Below, in pieces: positions 1-7,755 of a stretch of DNA of 16,940 nucleotides. The DNA comes from CANHEE01 sp043777755 (GTDB taxonomy: Bacteria; Bacteroidota; Bacteroidia; Chitinophagales; Saprospiraceae), in assembly GCA_043777755.1 (NCBI GenBank), contig JAYWHK010000326.1:1-16940 (forward strand). Reading direction: 5' to 3'. The position numbers and the translations under genes were made by a program. The notes under the pieces were generated by a model, which did not search any database, was not told where the DNA came from, and saw only the letters and a program-made list of their open reading frames with translations. Each line of letters begins with the position of its first letter. The stretch's first letter is position 1.

Positions 1-57
1 TATAAAAATAAAAAATTGATATTTTATTATAAATTAAAATATTATTTTTTAAATTTT
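1..57. other. AT-rich gene-free left edge
   Basis: This stretch downstream of the minus-strand gene ending at 58 is almost entirely A and T. It shows no GC-bearing stem typical of an intrinsic terminator and no coding frame. It may hold the 3' end of the 58-1356 transcript, but nothing more specific can be supported. Confidence 0.5.
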
Positions 58-1356
58 TTAAAAATGTTCTGTTTTTAGAAAACTGGAACATCGAGTATAA
101 GTTGTCGTGTCGTAAGTAAAGAATTTAGAAACCGTCAAGCAGCCTTCCGTACTTGTAGTACAGCCTTTTGTTGCCTTAGCGCAAACTTTAAAAGGAGCTG
201 TTCCATTCCATTTTACGGTGACGGAATCGCCAATATTTGAAGATTTGAAAACACCGCCCGTCACTGACCATTCATGTTGAACACCTGCGGTAGCAGCAAC
301 AAAATACTTTACCTCATCACCGACGCAAGGTTGTTTTTTCAATGAAATAGGTATTGGGGTAGCCAAGGCAGTGCTGATAGAATCTTTGTCCACCTTGTAA
401 ATAACTGTCGCGGTTCCAGTACAACCATTGTTGCTTTGATACGTAACAGACTGATTATAAGTGCCTAATGCACTATTGGTAAGCACTGTCGTTGTAGGTG
501 TCACACTCATAACACTTGGATTCAAGGCTTTTATACAAGGCAACAATGCGTAAGTATAAGGCAATTGTTTTTTGCATAAAGAGATGTTGCAAGTGGAAGG
601 ATTTAAAGTTGCTGTAACAGTTACATCTTTGCAAATAGTGACAGGATTGCCATTGCCTATACAACTCAAACCAGATGTTGCACAAATTTTTACGTTTCCA
701 GTGCTATTCCAAATAACATTGATAGAATCAGGGTGGTTTGCAATATTTACAATCGTTCCACTTTGAGCTGGTTGTATTTTCCATGCCCAATTAGATTTTG
801 CATTTACTTTGTAAGCGGTAGTGCTTCCTTTGCAAACAGTATTAGAGCCATTAACAGTAGCATTTGCGAAATTTGTTGCTACGGAAGATGGATTGTATGT
901 TAAAGTAAAATTACAAATAGATTCGAGGCAACCATCTATTTGAAGCCAATACATTTTATTCGGAATAACATTTGCTGTAAGCGTTCCTGAATTAACACAA
1001 TCCAGACAACCTATTGAGAACAGATTATCATTAGTATCAATGCAATCATTGCCTTCAAAAACAGTCACTTGAATACTTGGCGAAGTTACAGTTCCTACAC
1101 AATTCATTGTTGAAACATTAAATGAAATAGACGTGCCTGTTGGAATAAATTTGTACCAAGTTGGATTGTCTTCTGATGTTCCTTGGTCACAAGGAAGCAT
1201 AGTATTGGGCGACACTCCATCTGCTGGCGGATTCATTCCAGTTAAAATACCATTCGCTGGCAAACAAACTGCTGTACAAATATCATTTTCCACCTGTGCG
1301 CTTACTATTTGTTTTGTAAAAATAAAAATTAAAAAGAAGAAAATTATTTTTTTCAT
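58..1356 (-). CDS. Secreted cysteine-rich protein with PPC-like and PKD-like domains
   Basis: A 432-residue exported protein of unknown specific role, probably located at the surface or outside the cell. Residues 1-20 form a signal peptide (MKK, a long Phe/Ile/Leu core, then SA before Q21). Residues 22-155 resemble the PPC-like domains common in Bacteroidota secreted proteins: an NDxC start, WYKF near 67-70, and a late YWLQIDG followed by CNFTLTY. Residues about 165-250 and 330-412 resemble PKD-like modules (AWKI or HEWSV, then VIWN or VKWN, then KICA or KVCA), with a Cys-rich segment between them (251-325). No T9SS sorting domain is visible: the chain ends a few residues after the last module, just before the AT-rich window edge. 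It is divergent from the endonuclease gene, with about 205 bp between them. The domain calls rest on pattern recognition, and no enzymatic motif was seen. Confidence 0.8.
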   Translation of the reverse strand: MKKIIFFFLIFIFTKQIVSAQVENDICTAVCLPANGILTGMNPPADGVSPNTMLPCDQGTSEDNPTWYKFIPTGTSISFNVSTMNCVGTVTSPSIQVTVFEGNDCIDTNDNLFSIGCLDCVNSGTLTANVIPNKMYWLQIDGCLESICNFTLTYNPSSVATNFANATVNGSNTVCKGSTTAYKVNAKSNWAWKIQPAQSGTIVNIANHPDSINVIWNSTGNVKICATSGLSCIGNGNPVTICKDVTVTATLNPSTCNISLCKKQLPYTYALLPCIKALNPSVMSVTPTTTVLTNSALGTYNQSVTYQSNNGCTGTATVIYKVDKDSISTALATPIPISLKKQPCVGDEVKYFVAATAGVQHEWSVTGGVFKSSNIGDSVTVKWNGTAPFKVCAKATKGCTTSTEGCLTVSKFFTYDTTTYTRCSSFLKTEHF

Positions 1357-1561
1357 AACTGTAAAATTTTGATAATCAGTGAATTGTATTTTTTTATTTT
1401 TCTTTATTAAAAATTAAAAAGTAAAGGTAAAATTATTTTTTTATTTAAAAAAATTACGTTGAAAAATATCGTTTTATTAGGTAAAATGAGTTTTTACCCG
1501 TTATTTTGCACTGTGTTTTCTGATAGACAGCATTTTAACAATCTAATAATTCAAAGTCTTT
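1357..1561. promoter_or_regulatory. Divergent intergenic region with a small hairpin
   Basis: This region separates two divergent starts and should hold promoters for both. An inverted repeat at 1480-1498 (GGTAAAA, 5-nt loop, TTTTACC) could fold but has no U-run. I found no exact TAnnTTTG on either strand. TATTTTG near 1502-1508 is one base short of the motif, so no promoter is called. Confidence 0.4.
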
Positions 1562-2545
1562 ATGTTCTCATTCAAACAATTGCTTGGTGGCTGTGTTGTT
1601 GCCGCTTGTATTTATTTTGGTTACAAACATTTTACGAATGGTCGTGATATTTTTACCGATGCCGAAATTTGGGTAACAGAGGTTTTGAAGCAAACAGAAC
1701 AGCCCGAACAGCCAACTATCCCAACCGATTCTGATGATAAATTCCCCGATGACGATACAAAAGTAATTGTCAAAGATGATAAAAACAAAAAACAAGATGA
1801 TGTAAAACCAAGCAAAACGGGTGATTATTTACCTGAGTCAAAAAGTGGAGAAGTAATTGAGCATCAATACTTTACGTTGTCTTACAACGAGAAACATGAG
1901 CAAGCTGAATGGGTTGCTTATGAACTGAAACGAACAATGTTTGGTCAAGAAAAATTTGATAGAAAAGACAATTTCAAACCAGACCCTGATGTTAGTACCG
2001 AATCCGCTTTGCCTACGGATTATCGAGGTTCGGGCTACGATAGAGGTCATCTTTGCCCAGCGGCGGATATGTCTTTTGATGAAAAGGCCTTGGACGAAAC
2101 TTTTTTTATGTCCAATATGAGTCCGCAAACGCCTGCTTTGAATCATGGTATTTGGCGAGAATTAGAGGAAAATACAAGAGATTGGGCAAAGAGATTTAAG
2201 CATTTGTACGTTGTAACGGGGCCTATTTTACGCAATACAAGAGGTTATATTGGCAAAAAAAATAAAATTTCTATACCAACGTCTTACTATAAAATTTTGT
2301 TGGATTTGTCAAAAAACGAACCAAAAGCGATTGCTTACATTATTCCAAACGAACTCCGAACCGAAACGCTTGATGATTTTGCTTGTTCGATTGATAAAGT
2401 CGAAAAACAAACAGGTATTAATTTTTTTCCAAAACTGATGTCTGCCGCCCAAGAAACGAGTATCGAAGCGAATTATGACATTCAAAAATGGCGTTGGAAT
2501 CCTAATCGTTATCAACTGCGATTGGAAAAATGGAACAAAGAATAA
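1562..2545 (+). CDS. Membrane-anchored DNA/RNA non-specific endonuclease (NUC1 family)
   Basis: A 327-residue nuclease of the Serratia-nuclease/EndoG (beta-beta-alpha metal) family, which cleaves DNA and RNA without strict sequence preference using one divalent metal. The signature is visible: RGSGYDRGHLCPAADM at about 155-170 with catalytic His163 in DRGH, then SNMSPQ at 184-189 and ALNHGIWRELE at 192-202, whose Asn194 fits the metal ligand. Residues about 7-20 are hydrophobic and probably act as an uncleaved signal anchor. Residues 41-85 are a polar linker rich in Asp, Lys and Glu, which would place the catalytic domain (about 95-325) outside the inner membrane. A scavenging, surface or biofilm DNA-processing role is inference. 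No immunity-protein-like gene is adjacent, so a toxin role has no support here. The ATG at 1562 was chosen because it keeps the hydrophobic anchor. Confidence 0.92.
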   Translation: MFSFKQLLGGCVVAACIYFGYKHFTNGRDIFTDAEIWVTEVLKQTEQPEQPTIPTDSDDKFPDDDTKVIVKDDKNKKQDDVKPSKTGDYLPESKSGEVIEHQYFTLSYNEKHEQAEWVAYELKRTMFGQEKFDRKDNFKPDPDVSTESALPTDYRGSGYDRGHLCPAADMSFDEKALDETFFMSNMSPQTPALNHGIWRELEENTRDWAKRFKHLYVVTGPILRNTRGYIGKKNKISIPTSYYKILLDLSKNEPKAIAYIIPNELRTETLDDFACSIDKVEKQTGINFFPKLMSAAQETSIEANYDIQKWRWNPNRYQLRLEKWNKE

Positions 2546-2558
2546 TTTTAAATTCTTG

Positions 2559-2624
2559 ATTTTAAATTCTAAATTCGATAAGCAATTCGCACGCAGAATT
2601 TAGAATTTAGAATTTAGAATTTTA
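2559..2624. repeat. Tandem GAATTTA heptamers with inverted partner
   Basis: After the endonuclease stop, GAATTTA is repeated in tandem from about 2596 to 2620 and runs into GAATTTTAAA. A left arm at 2559-2576 (ATTTTAAATTCTAAATTC) is the reverse complement of about 14 bp of the heptamer array, so a long AT-only hairpin can form across the short spacer (AATTCGCACGC). There is no U-run, so a classical intrinsic terminator is not supported. The array may still act as a 3' processing or attenuation structure between the endonuclease and the 2641 gene. Confidence 0.7.
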
Positions 2625-2640
2625 AACCCCTAATAAAACT

Positions 2641-2862
2641 ATGTTTAAATATTTCATAATCAGTCTTTTAGCGTATTTTGTGTACCACAATATCTTAGCA
2701 CCGATGTTTCAAAACATACAAAGTCCGCAACAACCTAAGCCCAACAATCGTACACAAACGGGTTATCAGGAAGATGACTCTGTTCGTCATTTTAAGCAAA
2801 AAAATCAGCGTAATACAAAGCCAAATGATTCGGATTTCGCTGATTATGAAGAGATTAAATAA
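2641..2862 (+). CDS. Small DUF4834-like membrane protein
   Basis: A 73-residue protein with one N-terminal hydrophobic segment (about residues 4-22, rich in Phe, Ile, Leu and Tyr), then a polar Gln/Asn/Lys-rich linker. It ends in an acidic FADYEEIK tail. This architecture, including the DYEEIK-type C-terminus, matches my recollection of the DUF4834 family, small Bacteroidota proteins with no known function. It lies 95 bp after the endonuclease on the same strand. It overlaps the 3' end of the convergent cysteine-cluster gene by 8 bp (2855-2862), so both coding ends are embedded in each other. The family assignment is moderate; that the gene is real is more certain. Confidence 0.62.
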   Translation: MFKYFIISLLAYFVYHNILAPMFQNIQSPQQPKPNNRTQTGYQEDDSVRHFKQKNQRNTKPNDSDFADYEEIK

Positions 2863-3364
2863 TCTTTTTTAGCTGCTCCAAAATCTCTACAACAGCTGGA
2901 CAAATTTTTGTATTTTCGAGTGTTTTCGGAAAAAGTTGTGTTTGTTTTTTCCTATCGGTATGCGGGTATCCTTCGCAGGCTTTCGGGCGAACATCATAAA
3001 TGCTACAATAATTATCACCACCCAAAAATGGGCAAGGCGCACCATTGTGAACGTAGTCACCATCTTCATCAATATGCAAATATTTTGAAGTGAAATCGGC
3101 GGGGCGAACACGAAGATGCTTCGCAATACGCTCAATGTCCTTTGGTAAAAAAATAGGACTTGTTGTTTTGCAACAATTGGCACATTCCAAACAATCAATT
3201 TTTTGAAATGCTTTTTCGTGCAAATCTTCGATGGTATCGTCCAAGTCACGAGGTGGTTTTGCCTTTAATTTTGCTAAAAACTTCTTGTTTTCTGCGTATT
3301 TTTCCTCTGCTCTGCGTTTATGCTGTATTAAATCCATGCTAATCAAGTTGTTTCTATATGCCAT
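2855..3364 (-). CDS. YkgJ-family cysteine-cluster protein
   Basis: A 169-residue cytoplasmic protein of the YkgJ / Fe-S or Zn-binding cysteine-cluster family. Eight cysteines fit the family pattern: Cys58, 61, 64 and 65 in CLECANCCK, Cys111 in APCPFL, Cys120 in NYCSIYDVRP, Cys130 in KACEGYPH, and Cys155 near the end. The family is thought to bind a metal or metal cluster; its reaction is not established. This is the last gene of an overlapping three-gene unit: its first ATG (3364) lies 11 bp inside the end of the HSDR_N_2 gene. A second in-frame ATG (Met10, at 3337) would start just downstream of that gene's stop and is a realistic alternative start. The N-terminal helix (10-35) is rich in Lys and Glu. 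The 3' end overlaps the convergent small membrane protein gene by 8 bp. Confidence 0.9.
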   Translation of the reverse strand: MAYRNNLISMDLIQHKRRAEEKYAENKKFLAKLKAKPPRDLDDTIEDLHEKAFQKIDCLECANCCKTTSPIFLPKDIERIAKHLRVRPADFTSKYLHIDEDGDYVHNGAPCPFLGGDNYCSIYDVRPKACEGYPHTDRKKQTQLFPKTLENTKICPAVVEILEQLKKII

Positions 3365-3809
3365 ACGCTGGCAACGCTTCCATAAAAAAATAAGTTTCTT
3401 CTTCGTAATTTACTTTACAACAATAGGTTTCCATGCCGTTGGAAATGACCAAATAAGGTGCTTTGAGTTGGAAGTTATAAGTGGCCGCTTGACGAAAAAC
3501 ATCATCTGAAAGGCTAATATTCGGTGCTTTACATTCTACAATCAAAAAAGGTTTGGTGTTTTCGTCATAAATCAAAATGTCAAAACGTTTTCGTAAGCCA
3601 TTGATTATCAGCATTTTTTCAATAGAAATACTATTTTTGGGATAGGCGAAATCCTCCAAAAGACAAAGCGTCAGGAGTTGTCTGACGCTTTCTTCTGGTG
3701 TTGCTACGATGTATTTTTTACGAATTGGGTCAAAGATTTTTACTTTGCCGTCTTCTTTTTTCTTCCTGAGTGCTGAACTATGCTTCAGAAGGTCGAGTGA
3801 AATTATCAT
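3354..3809 (-). CDS. HSDR_N_2 domain protein (type I restriction R-subunit N-terminal-like, PD-(D/E)XK fold)
   Basis: A 151-residue protein made up almost entirely of the HSDR_N_2 domain, the PD-(D/E)XK nuclease module also found at the N-terminus of type I restriction R subunits. Seen here, numbered from the upstream GTG: FDPIRKKYIVATPEE (32-46), Glu70, RFDILIYD with Asp83, the core FLIVECKAP with Glu98 and Lys100, and QAATY (Gln113, Tyr117), the QxxxY motif of this nuclease class. All catalytic positions appear intact. Stand-alone versions are widespread in Bacteroidota with no settled role. The frame stays open to a GTG at 3827 (six residues more), but the ATG at 3809 is preferred. From that ATG the gene overlaps the helicase 3' end by 32 bp, and its own 3' end overlaps the cysteine-cluster gene. 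Translational coupling is therefore likely. Confidence 0.88.
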   Translation of the reverse strand: MIISLDLLKHSSALRKKKEDGKVKIFDPIRKKYIVATPEESVRQLLTLCLLEDFAYPKNSISIEKMLIINGLRKRFDILIYDENTKPFLIVECKAPNISLSDDVFRQAATYNFQLKAPYLVISNGMETYCCKVNYEEETYFFMEALPAYGI

Positions 3810-6800
3810 GGTGGCGTTCCGAAGCACTTGGACTTGGTGCTTGCTCGTTTTCGTGTATTAATTCGTGTTCTGATTCGATTTCTTCCTCGTGTTCCAATAC
3901 AGGTGTTTGAACGATTGTTTCTTCCATAACAGCCTGATTTTCAACAAGCTCTTCTTGTAATTCAGCGATTTCCAACGCTTCGTCAGGCATCAATTCGATA
4001 CTTTCAGAAGGTTCAACGATTTCTTCTACTTCTGGAATTGGCGCAAATTCTTTTTCGATATTTTCTAATACTTCCAAAATACGCTGAACTTCACCATTTC
4101 TATTTCTCCACCAATTTGCCGACCAAGTATCCACAATTTTATAGTCCAATTGCTGCAATTGAGCTTCAAAACTTTTTTCCCAAACAGGATTCGGCGTGTA
4201 AGGCAAGGTGAAAGTTCCGTCTATGCGCAACGCTATATTTGGCGCATATTCTTCTTTTTTATCAATGGTAATTGGTACAGAAAGGCTGCCAATTTGCGAC
4301 ATCAAATGCAACTTTCTATCGCTCATTTTTTCTTCTAAAATGGCAAACATTTCTTGTACAAAAAAGTTCTCATTTTGATTTTTGATGCTGCCCAAACCTT
4401 CCGAAACGTTCTGTAAAATATTCGTTTGTTGCTGATTATCAGCATTTTGTGTTGCTTGGTGGAATTTAATCAAGGCACTCAAAAGGAATGTTCCCTTTGC
4501 GGTGTGCGATTCATAAAATTCATCAAAATAACTGTACGGAATCGAATGACACAAGTACAGCTGTTGGCTCGCACGGGTCATGGTTTGGTACAAATAATTA
4601 AAACCTTTATTGGTATTTAAAAATTGAATTTCTTCGCTCAATTTTCCTTTGCCGTCTTTGATGCCAAAACCGATAGAGAAAATTACAATATCGAACTTCT
4701 GTCCTTCAATTTCTGACCAATGATAAACGCCCAAATTATTGCGTTCCAATTGTAATATTTTGTCAAAACCAGTCGAGCGACGTTGTTTCAATTGCAACAA
4801 AATATGCGAAATCAAATTGCGTTGCTCAAAAGTTGTGGTGACAATTCCGATGCTCGGATAACGATTCAAAGGTGTTTTTTTAATCAAATTCAAAATGGTC
4901 AAAACCTGTTCCGCTTCAGCGTGATTGGTGTTTTGGGCTTCGTCGTACCTTCCCATAACATTCACAATATCAATGAATTGTGCTTTGTCATTTACGATTG
5001 GCAAACGCAAAGAATCACTCGGATAAATAGAATCCAGAAACAAATTCATAGCATTGCTTTTGGTCGTGTGAATCATCGAAAGTTCCGCTGTTTCAAACTG
5101 ATTTTCCAAAGCCCAATACAAAAGCGATGATGCGTTGCTGCTGATTTCGGTAGGGTCGCCTAAAATAACGGCTTGTTTGCCTTTGTTCAAAAGCGTTCCA
5201 CATTGATCCAAAAGAATTTGCTGTGCATCGTCCAAAAAGACGTAATCAAATTGTTGTTTGTCCAAAACCTGATTTGCGATGTCGCTTGTCATCAAAATTA
5301 ATGGAAAATTTTCTGTAATCGCTTCAAAATCAGCATTGAAAAGTGCCTTCATTGAAGGTGTAAATACTTGGCTATTTTTGCCAAAAACCCTATTGAAAGC
5401 ATCGCTTTTTTTACGGTATTGACGCAACAGTTCGTAGCGACGATTGTAGGAAGTAGCAGAGATTTGGTTAGCCAAATCAAGCATTAATTCTTCTTCTTTT
5501 TTGATTATATCTTGCTGAACGTCAGTATGTTGTGGAATATTGTCAGCATAATTATTTTGTAGCAATTGTTCGTAGTACCAGACATCAAAAGCACTTTCCC
5601 AATTGTCATTTTTGCCCGCAACAGCACATTCCACCAAATGTTTTGTTTTGTCGTCGCTATTGAGCCAAAAATACCTAAACGGATGAAAAGCATCAAATGC
5701 CGCCATGTCTTTTTGCGTTGATTTGATTTTTTCTAAAACCAAATTCATAAACTTCAAATTCGTTGCCAACGAATGTCCTGGGACATTGAATTTTTCAGTA
5801 AAAACCTCAGATTGGTTGAGTTGATTGATGGCAATGTGCAATTCTTCGTCAAGTTGCGTGACGTTTGTTTCAAAATTTACCGCAAATTTAGGATTCAAAA
5901 CATAGATTTCCTCTTCGATACGTTGTTCCGTTCCTTTGTTCCATTCTTGCAATTTTGGTGAAAATTCTTTCAGCGATTGAGCAATTTTGGCGGGCTTAAT
6001 ATTTTCATTTTTTTGAAAAATAAAAGGCAAAAAGCGTTTTGTTGCAAAGTTTTTAGCCAAAGCATCGTAAGATGCACGGGTATCTGTCAAAGCAAGATTG
6101 ATTTCTTTTCCTTTTTTTGAAAAATTACCAAACCAAGATTGCCATAAATTCGGCTTTGCAAAACGATTGCCGTACAACTGTGTATTTTCTTCGATTTTTC
6201 CATTCAAAACATCTATTTGTCGAGTCAAATCAACATAATACGTCATGTAAATATTGCGCTGCTGTTGGCGATAAGCATCTGTAATCTGGTTGCCTTGATT
6301 GAACAAACGCAACAAATCGTATTGTGACACATTCAACTGACTTTGAACTTCGTTGAGTGCTTCATTCTTTTCCAGCTGCGTAAAAATACGATTGTTCAAG
6401 CTCGAAAGTGGATGATTAAGCGTTTGTAAAGGCGCATAAAGTTGTTGCGCTTCAAGCAAATCATCTTTTAAAATGTAGTATTCATCACCTTGAAAACTAA
6501 ATAATTTTGAATTTATTTGCGTTAAAATTGGATTTTTTCCAAGTAAATCACTTGATTTTATTGAAAAACCAAGTAGATTTTGCCAATTTCCAGCGACAGG
6601 AATCCCTTTTTGCAAATGTGAGTAGGATTGCTCTAATTTTTCTTTGAGTTTGCTGAGTCCATCAGCTTTTACTTCAAAATTCTTAAAATTAAAGTTTTTA
6701 TCTTTATCAGCAGTACCACTTTCAATGGCACGCAAAATATCAAGCATTACCTTTTTATCAGCATCAGGATTTTTTACGACAAAAGAAAATTTGTCCAAGT

Positions 6801-7755
6801 TCCATTTCGCTAAATTCTCTTGTATTTGCAAAAGCGCACGTTGATTATTATTGATGACCAACACTTTTTTCCCTTTTGAAAGCGCAAAACTTACAAAATT
6901 TGAGATACTATGTGTCTTTCCAGTGCCAGCATGACCTGTCAAAACAGTTACTTGCTCTTTGATTCGGCTCAGTGCGTTGTGCTGCGCCACGTCGCTGCCA
7001 TACAAACCGTAACGGAATGGAGTAGGGTAGGAAGCATCATCTATTGCCGAAAAATCAAAAGCTGAAAACTCAACATTCGGAGTTTCCAAATTCCCAATAA
7101 TAGCATTGAAATAAACACCAACATCATTGAGTTCATTTTCCAGCCCATCTTTGTCTTGGACAGGAAAAATTTTGTTTGGCACATACTCCAATTCAAAACC
7201 AATGCTTTTCGCAATGGCATCAACGGTAGCTTTGACAATGGAACTAAAATCATTTTCGTCGTGCATACTATTATATATAGTATAGCAATCAATACCGTAC
7301 TTTTCTTTGAGGTAATTGAAAACGTAGTGATTCGGAAAAATTCGCTCACGAGAAGTTTGGATTTTCCAAGCCTCATGCGCACTCAACTCAGGCTCTAAGT
7401 TGATTTCAAACAAAAACAGTGGTGAAAAAATACTTCCATGTTCATTTTTTTCATAAAAAAAAGGATAGGCAACGAGTAAGTTATTTTTACCTTTTGTTTT
7501 GATGGCGTTTTGAGCGTCAAAATAAAGTTGATGAACGAGCGAGCGATTGTCCTGACTAACATCTAATGAATATTTGTTCCCTTTTTGGAGGCAATCCAAA
7601 AAAAGTTCACTTTGAGTTCTATCGTATTTTACAACAGAAAGTAAGTCGGTTAAATTTTTTGACAAAACGCTAAAGAACCTAAAATTAGGCGGAATAATGC
7701 GCTTGAAATCCGTAGTGGAAAAATCCTGAATTGTTGTGTAGTTGTTCTCAATCAT
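3778..7755 (-). CDS. Large SF1 (Upf1/Dna2-like) helicase/ATPase with degenerate nuclease-like C-terminus
   Basis: A 1325-residue P-loop protein with SF1 helicase motifs in order: an upstream AQHNAL (257-262); motif I GHAGTGKT (274-281); Ia VLVINNNQRAL (298-308); motif II VFLDDAQ (839-845); motif III VILGDPTE (863-870); motif V EIEGQKFDIVIFS (1015-1027); motif VI YQTMTRASQQLYL (1056-1068) with Arg1061 as the probable arginine finger. The order and motif V/VI style match Upf1/Dna2-like helicases that use ATP to remodel nucleic acids. Motif II has DDAQ instead of DEAQ, and motif III ends in E instead of the usual Q. About 490 mainly helical residues (330-820) separate Ia from II. Residues 1165-1237 (ALRIDGTF, YKIVDTWSANWWRN) resemble the MTES_1575-type endonuclease fold without a clear ExK. 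An acidic tail follows (1240-1305). It is first gene of the overlapping unit. Nucleic-acid processing or defence are inferences. Confidence 0.85.
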   Translation of the reverse strand: MIENNYTTIQDFSTTDFKRIIPPNFRFFSVLSKNLTDLLSVVKYDRTQSELFLDCLQKGNKYSLDVSQDNRSLVHQLYFDAQNAIKTKGKNNLLVAYPFFYEKNEHGSIFSPLFLFEINLEPELSAHEAWKIQTSRERIFPNHYVFNYLKEKYGIDCYTIYNSMHDENDFSSIVKATVDAIAKSIGFELEYVPNKIFPVQDKDGLENELNDVGVYFNAIIGNLETPNVEFSAFDFSAIDDASYPTPFRYGLYGSDVAQHNALSRIKEQVTVLTGHAGTGKTHSISNFVSFALSKGKKVLVINNNQRALLQIQENLAKWNLDKFSFVVKNPDADKKVMLDILRAIESGTADKDKNFNFKNFEVKADGLSKLKEKLEQSYSHLQKGIPVAGNWQNLLGFSIKSSDLLGKNPILTQINSKLFSFQGDEYYILKDDLLEAQQLYAPLQTLNHPLSSLNNRIFTQLEKNEALNEVQSQLNVSQYDLLRLFNQGNQITDAYRQQQRNIYMTYYVDLTRQIDVLNGKIEENTQLYGNRFAKPNLWQSWFGNFSKKGKEINLALTDTRASYDALAKNFATKRFLPFIFQKNENIKPAKIAQSLKEFSPKLQEWNKGTEQRIEEEIYVLNPKFAVNFETNVTQLDEELHIAINQLNQSEVFTEKFNVPGHSLATNLKFMNLVLEKIKSTQKDMAAFDAFHPFRYFWLNSDDKTKHLVECAVAGKNDNWESAFDVWYYEQLLQNNYADNIPQHTDVQQDIIKKEEELMLDLANQISATSYNRRYELLRQYRKKSDAFNRVFGKNSQVFTPSMKALFNADFEAITENFPLILMTSDIANQVLDKQQFDYVFLDDAQQILLDQCGTLLNKGKQAVILGDPTEISSNASSLLYWALENQFETAELSMIHTTKSNAMNLFLDSIYPSDSLRLPIVNDKAQFIDIVNVMGRYDEAQNTNHAEAEQVLTILNLIKKTPLNRYPSIGIVTTTFEQRNLISHILLQLKQRRSTGFDKILQLERNNLGVYHWSEIEGQKFDIVIFSIGFGIKDGKGKLSEEIQFLNTNKGFNYLYQTMTRASQQLYLCHSIPYSYFDEFYESHTAKGTFLLSALIKFHQATQNADNQQQTNILQNVSEGLGSIKNQNENFFVQEMFAILEEKMSDRKLHLMSQIGSLSVPITIDKKEEYAPNIALRIDGTFTLPYTPNPVWEKSFEAQLQQLDYKIVDTWSANWWRNRNGEVQRILEVLENIEKEFAPIPEVEEIVEPSESIELMPDEALEIAELQEELVENQAVMEETIVQTPVLEHEEEIESEHELIHENEQAPSPSASERHHDNFTRPSEA

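Noticed and set aside
1562..1630. Lipoprotein signal (LGGC at residues 8-11) on the endonuclease
   Set aside because: The hydrophobic core lies after, not before, the cysteine, so an uncleaved signal anchor fits better.
1459..1647. 62-residue frame overlapping the endonuclease start
   Set aside because: It opens at a TTG, runs out of frame into the endonuclease gene and has a Trp/Cys/Leu composition typical of a shadow frame.
1562..2862. Secreted nuclease toxin with immunity protein
   Set aside because: There is no toxin-delivery domain, and the small downstream protein has a membrane segment and DUF4834-like tail rather than an immunity-protein fold.
3810..3827. GTG start of the HSDR_N_2 gene
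   Set aside because: It extends the protein by only six residues not needed for the domain, and an ATG lies at 3809. It is kept only as an alternative.
2855..7755. Complete type I restriction-modification system
   Set aside because: No methyltransferase (HsdM) or specificity (HsdS) gene is present, and the HSDR_N_2 domain stands alone.
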